From Candidatus Woesearchaeota archaeon (lineage in GTDB: Archaea > Nanobdellota > Nanobdellia > Woesearchaeales > SM23-78): a DNA stretch of 15,683 bases. The stretch is from contig JAHWIP010000032.1 of the NCBI GenBank assembly GCA_019322375.1, positions 1 to 15,683 of the forward strand. The letters are read 5' to 3'. Below are positions 5,820 through 11,902 of this stretch, piece by piece (position 1 is the stretch's first letter; each line of letters opens with the position of its first letter). Position numbers and translations under genes: made by a program. The notes beneath the pieces were generated by a model, which ran no database searches, had not been told where the DNA came from, and saw only the letters and a program-made list of their open reading frames with translations.

Positions 5820-6977
5820 ATGAAAACCTTAAAAGAGGTTGATTTAAAAGGAAAAAGGGTTTTGTTAAGGGCTGACCTTGATGTTCCTCTTGATGAAAGA
5901 GGGGATATTGATGATGATTCTAGATTGAAAACAGCTATTCCCACTATTAAGCATATTCTTTCTGCAGGAGCAAAACATCTTGTTATTATGGGCCACCTTG
6001 ACAGGCCTAAAGGAAAGGTTGTTGACAAGCTTAAGATGGACAGGGTTGCTGTCAGACTAATGAAGCTCATTGGCAAGAATGTTTACAAGCTGGATGATTG
6101 TGTTGGCAAGGGCATTCCCAGAGGGGAAAAGATTATTCTCTTAGAAAACCTAAGGTTTCATGCTGAAGAAGAAGAGAATGATGAAGATTTTGCTCAGCAG
6201 TTAGCAGCTTATGGTGATGTATATGTTAATGATGCTTTTGCAACAAGCCATAGGAAACACGCAGGTTTTGTTGCAATCACCAAATTTCTTCCAGGGTGTA
6301 TTGGCTTGCAGATAGAGGAAGAATTAAAGCATTTTGATGTTAATAAGATGAAAAAGCCAATTGTTGTATTAATTGGCGGTGCTAAGCTTAAAACCAAGAT
6401 TCCTTTGATACAAGCAATGCTTGCAAAAGCAGACAAAGTTCTTCTTGGCGGAGCCATGATTTTTACTTTTTACTTTGCTCAAGGCCTGGAGATTGGCAAA
6501 AGCCTTCATGACCCTAACTATGCCTTGAATGCTAAGATGATGCTTAACAATGAGAAACTGGTTTTGCCAAAAGACATAGTGATAGCTGATTACCAAGACC
6601 AGAAAGCAGGCATTAAGACTGTTGCTTATAATGAGATACCAAAGAAATCAATTGGGCTTGACATAGGAGAGAAAACAATTAAAGAGTTCAAGCAGGAACT
6701 GAGAAAAGCAGAAACAATTATATGGAACGGGCCTATGGGCTACTATGAAAAATCTCCTTTTAACAAAGCAACTAATGAGCTGGCAAAGATTATTGCAGAG
6801 CTTGACTGCAACAAGATAGTGGGTGGCGGGGACACTGCTGACACAATACATAAACTAGACCTGGCATCTAAATTCACATTCATAAGCTCAGGAGGAGGAG
6901 CAGCTCTTGAGTTACTGGCAGGCAAGGAACTGGTTGCATTAAAAGCCCTTGATGAGAATGAGGCTAAATTTATTTGA
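5820..6977 (+). CDS. pgk: Phosphoglycerate kinase
   Basis: Transfers phosphate between 1,3-bisphosphoglycerate and ADP, the ATP-forming step after GAPDH; cytosolic monomer. 385 residues from the ATG at 5820; the frame is open back to 5763 but homology starts with KTLKEVDLKGKRVLLRAD. Motifs in order: substrate site RADLDVPL (residues 17-24; the family usually has N-V-P, here Asp21), MGHLDRPKG (58-66), LLENLRFHAEEE (107-118), VNDAFATSHRKHA (137-149), GGAKLKTKI (186-194), WNGPMGYYE (302-310), GGGDTADTI (335-343) and SSGGGAALELLAGKELVAL (356-374). TATA spacing suggests a leaderless mRNA. Its stop TGA lies inside the Shine-Dalgarno region of the next gene, so the two are co-transcribed. Confidence 0.96.
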   Translation: MKTLKEVDLKGKRVLLRADLDVPLDERGDIDDDSRLKTAIPTIKHILSAGAKHLVIMGHLDRPKGKVVDKLKMDRVAVRLMKLIGKNVYKLDDCVGKGIPRGEKIILLENLRFHAEEEENDEDFAQQLAAYGDVYVNDAFATSHRKHAGFVAITKFLPGCIGLQIEEELKHFDVNKMKKPIVVLIGGAKLKTKIPLIQAMLAKADKVLLGGAMIFTFYFAQGLEIGKSLHDPNYALNAKMMLNNEKLVLPKDIVIADYQDQKAGIKTVAYNEIPKKSIGLDIGEKTIKEFKQELRKAETIIWNGPMGYYEKSPFNKATNELAKIIAELDCNKIVGGGDTADTIHKLDLASKFTFISSGGGAALELLAGKELVALKALDENEAKFI

Positions 6978-6987
6978 GGTGAAAATA

Positions 6988-7263
6988 ATGGAAAAAAAGC
7001 GTTTTACAGAACAAGAAGCAAAAGAGATTGGTGAACACTTAGGAGTAAAATGGGATAAGTTTGATGTTGACCAGTTCAGAAGAGGAATGGATGTGGAGTT
7101 GGAGCATGGAACTGAGAATGATATTACCAATGTTACAAATGATGATGCATTAATGACAGGCAAGATAGCCCTTGCTCATCTCAATGAGTTCCCTGACTAT
7201 TATGACAGATTAGAGAGAATGGAAGAGGAAGCTGAGAAGTATTGGGAGAATAAAGAGAAATAA
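6988..7263 (+). CDS. DUF5661-family small protein
   Basis: 91 residues from the ATG at 6988, which has GAGGTGA at 6976-6982 overlapping the pgk stop codon. An open frame back to 6949 is not needed. The pattern FTEQEAKEIGEHLGVKW, then QFRRGMDVELEHG, TNVTNDDALMTGKIALAHL and EFPDYYDRLERME matches what I know as DUF5661, a short helical, acidic protein family without assigned function. The His, Asp and Glu residues in VELEHG, IALAHL and PDYY could form a metal or active site, but this is not shown. It is co-transcribed with pgk and its stop lies 19 nt from the convergent rpoK stop. Confidence 0.8.
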   Translation: MEKKRFTEQEAKEIGEHLGVKWDKFDVDQFRRGMDVELEHGTENDITNVTNDDALMTGKIALAHLNEFPDYYDRLERMEEEAEKYWENKEK

Positions 7264-7282
7264 GATTAAAATATTTTATTTT
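7264..7282. terminator. Bidirectional T/A-rich gap between convergent stop codons
   Basis: The 19 nt between the DUF5661 and rpoK stops hold the perfect palindrome TAAAATATTTTA (7266-7277). The + transcript continues into a T-run (TTATTTTT). Possibly shared 3' ends; the evidence is compositional only. Confidence 0.35.
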
Positions 7283-7513
7283 TCACCGCTCATGCGGCAA
7301 TAATCTCTTTACTGTGATTGGCAGCACTCCTGCTTCAAATTCTAGCTTTGCTATCTCCACAGCATTGTAACCTAATTTTTTGAGTTGCCTGGGTGATAGT
7401 TTTATCAGGAAAGGAGCTCCCATGCTTATTTGCAGGGCTCTTGAGCCTATCAGTCTTGCTTTTTCATATTTGGTTTGCTCTTCTTGTTTTAAGGTCTCTA
7501 TTTGATGAATCAT
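7283..7513 (-). CDS. rpoK: DNA-directed RNA polymerase subunit K (Rpb6/omega homologue)
   Basis: 76 residues. The conserved core is unmistakable: TKYEKARLIGSRALQISMGAP (residues 14-34), then VEIAKLEFEAGVLPITVKR (52-70). This small subunit clamps the assembled largest subunit of RNA polymerase. The usual archaeal RpoK is about 55-60 residues or longer; here a short N-terminal extension and a KLSPRQLKKLGYN insertion between the two core blocks are visible. ATGA overlaps the rrp42 stop by 4 nt, so it is translationally coupled to the exosome genes. In many archaea rpoK lies with rpoN and the L13/S9 ribosomal protein genes, so this location is notable. Confidence 0.93.
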   Translation of the reverse strand: MIHQIETLKQEEQTKYEKARLIGSRALQISMGAPFLIKLSPRQLKKLGYNAVEIAKLEFEAGVLPITVKRLLPHER

Positions 7514-8298
7514 TTTTTAAGCGCCTCTTCTAGTTTTTTTCTTGCTTCAATGCTTTTCTTTATTGCCAGTTCTATCATCCCATTTATATCTTTTACGCTT
7601 AGACTGGCATCCCCTCCTTTTTGCATGGCGCACAAAGTGTTGTCTTCAAGCACACTAACTGTCAGCCTGGCATCAAGCACTTTTTCCTCTGCATCTGTGG
7701 GGTCAACTATCAGATTATCACCTATTTTTAGAACAGTTATAGGTATGGGCATGCTGGTTATGGGCAGCTCATGCTTGGTTCTCTTGCCAAACACTGGTTT
7801 GTCATGCTTTACTTCCAGCATCTTTGCATCTTTCAGCGCTGCAAGAGCAGCTATTCCGCCAAGATCTATTAAGTTACCATCATGGATAAGAGGAAGAACA
7901 TCTATGAGTACCATCCATACAAGTTCTCCTTTCTTTATACATAGTTTTTTTGTGTTAATGGTTTTACCCTCTCTTATTCCTCTGTCAATAACTCGTGCTA
8001 CTTCTATTGCATCAATACGCGGAGGGCCTCCTTCAAACTCAGGATTGGATAATGGCAGCATCTCGCTGCCTACCATCATTACTCCATCATCAGGAGAGTC
8101 AGGGTAAGGCTCTCCTAAGTCTAGTTTAATACCAGCTATTACTTCTGTATCCCCGCACTTAACACGCGCACTGCCTTCAGCAGTAGCCACTACTCCTGTT
8201 TGTATCTCTATTTTCCTGAATTCCTCTTTTTTTCTTCCGTCAAGCCTGATTCCTTTTTTCAGTGCTTCATTAATATGATTTTTTAAGTCTTGATTCAT
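7510..8298 (-). CDS. rrp42: Exosome complex subunit Rrp42 (non-catalytic RNase PH-like)
   Basis: Pairs with Rrp41 to form the hexameric ring of the archaeal exosome, which degrades and tails RNA 3'-5'. 262 residues from the ATG at 8298, chosen because GGTGAT ends 5 nt before it; a GTG at 8307 overlapping the rrp41 stop is the alternative. Family marks: GIRLDGRKKEEFRKIEI near the start, GSARVKCGDTEVIAGIKLDL, NPEFEGGPPRIDAIEVARVI with DRGIRE, LIHDGNLIDLGGIAALAAL, and the typical ITVLKIGDNLIVDPTDAEE. Rrp42 lacks the catalytic Asp of Rrp41 but contributes RNA-binding Arg residues. Its end overlaps rpoK by 4 nt. Confidence 0.95.
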   Translation of the reverse strand: MNQDLKNHINEALKKGIRLDGRKKEEFRKIEIQTGVVATAEGSARVKCGDTEVIAGIKLDLGEPYPDSPDDGVMMVGSEMLPLSNPEFEGGPPRIDAIEVARVIDRGIREGKTINTKKLCIKKGELVWMVLIDVLPLIHDGNLIDLGGIAALAALKDAKMLEVKHDKPVFGKRTKHELPITSMPIPITVLKIGDNLIVDPTDAEEKVLDARLTVSVLEDNTLCAMQKGGDASLSVKDINGMIELAIKKSIEARKKLEEALKK

Positions 8299-8303
8299 TG
8301 TAA

Positions 8304-9011
8304 TCACCTTTTATATTTGTCTTTTAGTGCTTTTCTTTGAATTTCTGCAATGTTTTTTAAAACAGGTTTAACTGTTTCTATGGCTTTAAGTAATTCTTCT
8401 TTTGTAGCCTTTCCATCCATCTGCAGAAGAGTTATTTCTTCTGTGCTTGGAACCATTGCTATAGGGATGTCAGCAACATCAATGTCTGTTATGTGCTCTT
8501 CTTCTCCGTCAAGATCAACAACTATCTGGCTGTCTATCACTCCTGCGCTCACACTCACCACCATGTCTTTCATGGTAATGCCAGCATCTGCCAGGGCTAT
8601 TGAAGCAGCGCATATACCAGCACATCTGGAACCAGCATCTGTTTCTGTTAATTCAATGAACACATCAATAACCGCATTAGGGTAATCCTCAAGATTAACC
8701 ACTGGCAACAAGGCTTTTTCTGTTACCATGCTTATCTCCTTGCTTCTTCTGCTAGGGCCTGGTCTTACTCTTTCTTCTGCACTGAACGGCATCATGTTAT
8801 AGTTACACCTAAGAACCCCTGTTTTTGGGTCCTGCAAATGCTTTGGGTGCAGCTCTCTTGGGCCATAAACAGCTGCATATGCTGTTGTCTTTCCAATCCT
8901 GAACATAGCACTGCCATCAGCCTTTTTAATAACACCTGCTTTTGCTTCTATTGGTCTGGTTTCATCAAATTTTCTTTCATTAGGTCTTTTATTATATTTT
9001 GAACTCATCAT
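8304..9011 (-). CDS. rrp41: Exosome complex catalytic subunit Rrp41 (RNase PH-like)
   Basis: Phosphorolytic 3'-5' exoribonuclease and RNA-tailing subunit of the exosome. 235 residues from the ATG at 9011, preceded by GGAGTGAT overlapping the rrp4 stop; GTG 9017 or ATG 9008 are alternatives. Motifs: RPIEAKAGVIKKADGSAMF, KTTAYAAVYGPREL, MPFSAEERVRPGPSRRSKEIS with the paired Arg that bind RNA/phosphate (about residues 88-89), ETDAGSRCAGICAAS, and TDIDVADIPIAMVPS, which carries the catalytic Asp region (about residues 175-184). All expected active-site blocks are present, so it should be active. The 2-nt gap to rrp4 and 5-nt gap to rrp42 show one polycistron. Confidence 0.96.
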   Translation of the reverse strand: MMSSKYNKRPNERKFDETRPIEAKAGVIKKADGSAMFRIGKTTAYAAVYGPRELHPKHLQDPKTGVLRCNYNMMPFSAEERVRPGPSRRSKEISMVTEKALLPVVNLEDYPNAVIDVFIELTETDAGSRCAGICAASIALADAGITMKDMVVSVSAGVIDSQIVVDLDGEEEHITDIDVADIPIAMVPSTEEITLLQMDGKATKEELLKAIETVKPVLKNIAEIQRKALKDKYKR

Positions 9012-9013
9012 AA

Positions 9014-9820
9014 TCACTCCTTCTTATGTTCTGTTTGAGGCTTAGCCTCTAACATCCCAGAGCTCTTTGAGCTCTGTGATTTCTTTACTGTTTCTGTCTT
9101 TTCTTCTTTCTTTTCTGTTTCTATTTTTTTTCCTGTTGCTTTTTCCAGAAAAGTCTGGACTTTGTCTGTTAATCCACTAACATGGGATTTTTCTTCTATC
9201 ATTCTAACAGCATTAACAGATATCACTTCCATTTCTGGTTCTCCACTAACCCAGGCAGTACCGTTCTGACCTACAGTGATTTTGCAGCCAGTAGCCTTTT
9301 TAATAAGAGACACCATTGAGCCTTTCTTCCCAATAATCCTAGGCACTTTATGAGTGTTCACATGAATAATCCTGCCTCCTCTTAATTTGTGAAGGCCTGG
9401 TCCTTTGCATGTTACATCAACCAGATTCTGGCTTGTAACGCTTGTTATTTTTACAACAACATAGTCATCAAGCTCAAAATACTTGGTTAGGTCTGCTCCT
9501 TTTGCTATGTAGTTAAAGCTAGCGTCTTTTAAAGGCAGGACTGCTGAGTAAGGGCTGCCAAACTCTAATCTCCATCCGCTCATTAATATATCAATAACTT
9601 TTCCGATTATCACATCGTTTCTTTTAGGCATGTATCTGCCTGCAAGAGGAACTGTTTTCAATACTTTGCCATCAACTGTTAATAATCCTAAGCGATTAGC
9701 AATTATCTTGTCATTATCCCTGTAGGTGCCGTGGCCTGGCAGGTATCCCATTCCAGTCACCAGCACTTCGCCTGGCACTACAATATCTTTATCATTTACA
9801 ATTAATTTTCCATCAGTCAT
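9014..9820 (-). CDS. rrp4: Exosome cap subunit Rrp4 (S1 and KH RNA-binding domains)
   Basis: Sits on the Rrp41/Rrp42 ring and feeds RNA into the central channel. 268 residues from the ATG at 9820; GGTGA lies 7 nt before it, and an open frame back to 9865 overlaps sbds without homology. Order: N-terminal barrel (VVPGEVLVTGMGYLPGHGTY), S1 domain (about residues 60-140, VIIGKVIDILMSGWRLEF), then a KH domain with GRIIHVNTHKVPRIIGKKGS and the G-x-x-G loop (GKKG). From about residue 226 the protein ends in a Lys/Glu/Ser-rich tail that should be disordered. The DNA for that tail contains two 3-nt-loop hairpins (9037-9049 and 9058-9076), unusual inside a coding sequence. Confidence 0.95.
   Translation of the reverse strand: MTDGKLIVNDKDIVVPGEVLVTGMGYLPGHGTYRDNDKIIANRLGLLTVDGKVLKTVPLAGRYMPKRNDVIIGKVIDILMSGWRLEFGSPYSAVLPLKDASFNYIAKGADLTKYFELDDYVVVKITSVTSQNLVDVTCKGPGLHKLRGGRIIHVNTHKVPRIIGKKGSMVSLIKKATGCKITVGQNGTAWVSGEPEMEVISVNAVRMIEEKSHVSGLTDKVQTFLEKATGKKIETEKKEEKTETVKKSQSSKSSGMLEAKPQTEHKKE
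9037..9049. repeat. Hairpin GAGGC-TTA-GCCTC inside the rrp4 tail
   Basis: Perfect 5-bp stem with a 3-nt loop, 9 nt from the stronger hairpin at 9058-9076. Encodes part of the M-L-E-A-K-P-Q segment of the Rrp4 tail. Confidence 0.6.
9058..9076. repeat. Hairpin CAGAGCTC-TTT-GAGCTCTG inside the rrp4 tail
   Basis: Perfect 8-bp stem with a 3-nt loop and CA...TG ends, the same form as the intergenic hairpins in this window. Encodes Q-S-S-K-S-S of the low-complexity tail. Confidence 0.8.
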
Positions 9821-9833
9821 ATTAGTTTCACCA

Positions 9834-10562
9834 TTATTTCTTTTTATCTTCTTTTTTACTCTCAACTTTTACTTCTACATCTCCGTGGGTTTTGCTCTTA
9901 AGCTCATCTAAGAAGCCAAGCACCATGCCTGCTGCTAGCTCTGTTTTGCAACTCCATGAGCCATCACTAAGCCATGCCTGGTCAAGAATCCTGCTTTGAT
10001 TATTAACAAAACCATATAGTTTGGCAGCATAAGCTGGTGGAAGCCTTAAATCCAGGATTTTCTTTTCAAAGGTTAGGGGCAGGACTGGTCTGAGCTTTTC
10101 AACAATTTCTTCGACTTGGTCCTCTGCTTTTTTGAAAATATCAACATGCACCTTGGCTTCGTGAAAAGCATTATTAATTCTTGTTGCAGTAAGAGGCATA
10201 CCTGTGTTTGCATCAGCACCATTGCTTATTAATATTTCAGTAATCACTTTTTTCTTTTCATTTCTTAGATTGTCCCTGTACTCATCACTTACCTGTATGC
10301 TTCCTTCCTTAATAATTTTTTCAGCAATCTTTAATGGGCTGGCAGTCTTGAATATATTATTCATATGCTGCTCACTGGCCAGCTCTCCTTTAACAGCGTC
10401 TTTATATATATGCTCTGCTTTTAAGGCCTCTCTTATATCACCCTGCCCATGCCTGAACTTAACAGCATTGTCAGGGTCAATTACCACTTCAAAGTTTTCT
10501 CCATGAGTTTTTAATCTGGCAAGGTTAAGGCTTACTTTTTCTTTGTCATAAGTTTGGCGCAT
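9834..10562 (-). CDS. sbds: Ribosome maturation protein SBDS (Sdo1 homologue)
   Basis: Archaeal member of the Shwachman-Bodian-Diamond syndrome family, which in eukaryotes removes the anti-association factor eIF6 from the large ribosomal subunit with a GTPase. 242 residues, normal for archaea. Domain I (residues 1-95) has LARLKTHGENFEVVIDPDNA and GDIREALKAEHIYKDAVKGE. Domain II follows with EKIIKEGSIQVSDEYRDNLRNEKKKVITE and the conserved NGADANTGMPLTATRI (about 114-130). Domain III has LPPAYAAKLYGFV and ends in a Lys-rich tail. AAGGTGAT 5-6 nt before the ATG sets the start. It lies 19 nt after psmA and 13 nt before rrp4, the conserved archaeal order. Confidence 0.96.
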   Translation of the reverse strand: MRQTYDKEKVSLNLARLKTHGENFEVVIDPDNAVKFRHGQGDIREALKAEHIYKDAVKGELASEQHMNNIFKTASPLKIAEKIIKEGSIQVSDEYRDNLRNEKKKVITEILISNGADANTGMPLTATRINNAFHEAKVHVDIFKKAEDQVEEIVEKLRPVLPLTFEKKILDLRLPPAYAAKLYGFVNNQSRILDQAWLSDGSWSCKTELAAGMVLGFLDELKSKTHGDVEVKVESKKEDKKK

Positions 10563-10581
10563 TAATTATCACCTTGGATAT

Positions 10582-11298
10582 TCATAAAAATTTCCTTATT
10601 TTTTCCTTTGAAATCTTTTTCATAACTCTTTTGTTTTCATCAATAAAAGCAGCATCAATCCTTTCAGCATTAAAATTGCTGTCAAGAACTTTTTTCAAGG
10701 CTTTAACACATAGTTTTAAGCCGTCATCAATGCTCATGGTTTCCTTGTATTCTTTGTGCAGGATTTCTTCTATCTCAGGCTCTCCTTCTCCTATAACACT
10801 TGCTTTGTATTGATAATATATGCCTGTTGGGTCTGTTTCAAACAATTTCTTTTTTCCATCTTCATCAATGCCAGCAATTAATAAAGATACTCCAAAAGGT
10901 CTTAAGCCTCCTGACTGAGTGCATATCTGCTTGATATCACATATATGCTTTACAATACTCACAATGTCTATTGGATAATCATAAGTTACTCTGTGCTGCT
11001 GAGACTTAACTTGTCCTTGCTCTACAAGCACTCTTGCATCACTGATTATTCCTGCAGCAGTTGCCATGATATGATCATCTATCTTGAAAATCTTTTCAAT
11101 GGCTTCTGGCACTACCAGCTTGTCAACAAGCCTTTTATCAGTTACAAGCAGAACTCCGTCCTTGCATACAAGCCCAATAGCAGTGTTGCCAAGCCTAACA
11201 GTCTTCTTAGCATATTCGACTTGGAGCAGTCTTCCATCAGGACTAAACATGGTGATAGCCCTGTCATAACCCATCATTTGATGTTGAATTGGTTGCAT
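10582..11298 (-). CDS. psmA: 20S proteasome alpha subunit
   Basis: Forms the outer, gate-keeping heptameric rings of the 20S proteasome. 238 residues, normal length. The alpha-type signature is complete: MMGYDRAITMFSPDGRLLQ and VEYAKKTV (about residues 8-33), which sets the N-terminal gate and H0 helix and separates it from beta subunits (no processed Thr). Further family marks: LVCKDGVLLVTDKRL, HIMATAAGIISDARVLVE, QSGGLRPFGVSLLIAG and YYQYKASVIGEGE. GAGGTG 9 nt before the ATG fits the chosen start. It lies 12 nt after rnp2 and 19 nt before sbds; this gene order links protein and RNA degradation and is conserved among archaea. Confidence 0.97.
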   Translation of the reverse strand: MQPIQHQMMGYDRAITMFSPDGRLLQVEYAKKTVRLGNTAIGLVCKDGVLLVTDKRLVDKLVVPEAIEKIFKIDDHIMATAAGIISDARVLVEQGQVKSQQHRVTYDYPIDIVSIVKHICDIKQICTQSGGLRPFGVSLLIAGIDEDGKKKLFETDPTGIYYQYKASVIGEGEPEIEEILHKEYKETMSIDDGLKLCVKALKKVLDSNFNAERIDAAFIDENKRVMKKISKEKIRKFL

Positions 11299-11310
11299 TT
11301 TGTTTACACC

Positions 11311-11700
11311 TCACTCAATTTCTTTCTTAACCTTATTTATCATTCCACTAACCTTAATGGTTCTTATCAGAACCTTCTCATTATTTATATCTTTTATCAT
11401 TACAAAGCAGCTCCTTGTATTATCAACAAACTTTCTGTCAACCCTTAGTATGCCTTTCTGATTGGTGCTGTTGTACTTGACACTCATAACACCTGCTTTG
11501 CCAGCAGCAAATATGCCTAGTAATTCCTTAATTTTGGCTATTAGAGCTTTATCAGCATCCTTGCTTAGAGCTTTGTCACTCATGAGCTCATATGCCATGT
11601 AGCGCTTTTTCTCGCGCATACTAGGCTTTAAAGGATTAACTTTATGCTTTGGTATATTCTTCTTATTCTTTAATTTCTTATTAGTTTGAGGTTTGCTCAT
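11311..11700 (-). CDS. rnp2: Ribonuclease P protein component 2 (Pop5 homologue)
   Basis: Protein subunit of archaeal RNase P, which cuts the 5' leader of tRNA precursors; it pairs with Rpp30 to help shape the catalytic core. 129 residues. The family core begins at LKPSMREKKRYMAYEL (about residue 24), as in Pop5 (L-R-E-K-x-R-Y), followed by ALIAKIKELLGIFAAGKAGV, NSTNQKGILRVDRKFVDNTR and VLIRTIKVSGMINKVKKE. The first 23 residues (KKLKNKKNIPKHK) are a strongly basic extension beyond the usual start. GAGG lies 11 nt before this ATG and only 3 nt before an upstream ATG that opens a 3-codon ORF overlapping it (ATGA). First gene of the exosome/proteasome operon in this window. Confidence 0.88.
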   Translation of the reverse strand: MSKPQTNKKLKNKKNIPKHKVNPLKPSMREKKRYMAYELMSDKALSKDADKALIAKIKELLGIFAAGKAGVMSVKYNSTNQKGILRVDRKFVDNTRSCFVMIKDINNEKVLIRTIKVSGMINKVKKEIE

Positions 11701-11723
11701 AATCTCATAAACCTCTTATTTTT

Positions 11724-11781
11724 GACCGTTTTTGGAGAAAAAAGCTCTTTTTTAACTTTTCTTAGGATTTTTTAAACGGTC
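11724..11781 (-). promoter_or_regulatory. Structured leader upstream of rnp2
   Basis: The outer inverted repeat GACCGTTT / AAACGGTC (11774-11781 and 11724-11731) encloses 42 nt that hold an inner self-complementary stretch (A6-G-CT-C-T6 on the + strand at 11738-11753). It lies between possible TATA boxes (about 11824-11832, or 11769-11776 within the outer arm) and the rnp2 start. It could be a leader hairpin or attenuator; which promoter is used cannot be told from sequence. Confidence 0.4.
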
Positions 11782-11845
11782 CTTCTCGCTCTTTTCTCTC
11801 TCAACAAGACGAGAATAAATAGGGCTTTTTAAAGGTTATGGTTTT

Positions 11846-11868
11846 GGCGAAAATCTTTGATTTTTGCC
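11846..11868 (-). repeat. 3-nt-loop hairpin downstream of the phosphohexomutase gene
   Basis: On the - strand GGCAAAAATC, loop AAA, then GATTTTCGCC: 10 positions with one mismatch on this strand (A opposite C; a G-T pair on the other). The core is the same as in the gap-leader hairpin at 1114-1132. Confidence 0.7.
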
Positions 11869-11872
11869 AACT

Positions 11873-11897
11873 CAAAAATTTGTTTTTTAAATTTTTG
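11873..11897. repeat. Hairpin CAAAAATTT / AAATTTTTG after the phosphohexomutase stop
   Basis: Perfect 9-bp stem with a 7-nt loop, beginning 6 nt after the stop codon on the - strand. Together with the hairpin at 11846 it may mark the 3' end of the operon. The hairpin is not followed by a clean U-run on the - strand. Confidence 0.65.
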
Positions 11898-11902
11898 TTG
11901 TA

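Noticed and set aside
7502..8107. 201-residue + strand open frame opposite rrp42
   Set aside because: Ser/Phe-rich antisense shadow of a highly conserved gene, with no start signals.
10945..11448. 167-residue + strand open frame across the psmA/rnp2 junction
   Set aside because: Covers the start regions of two clearly identified - strand genes; composition is typical of antisense reading.
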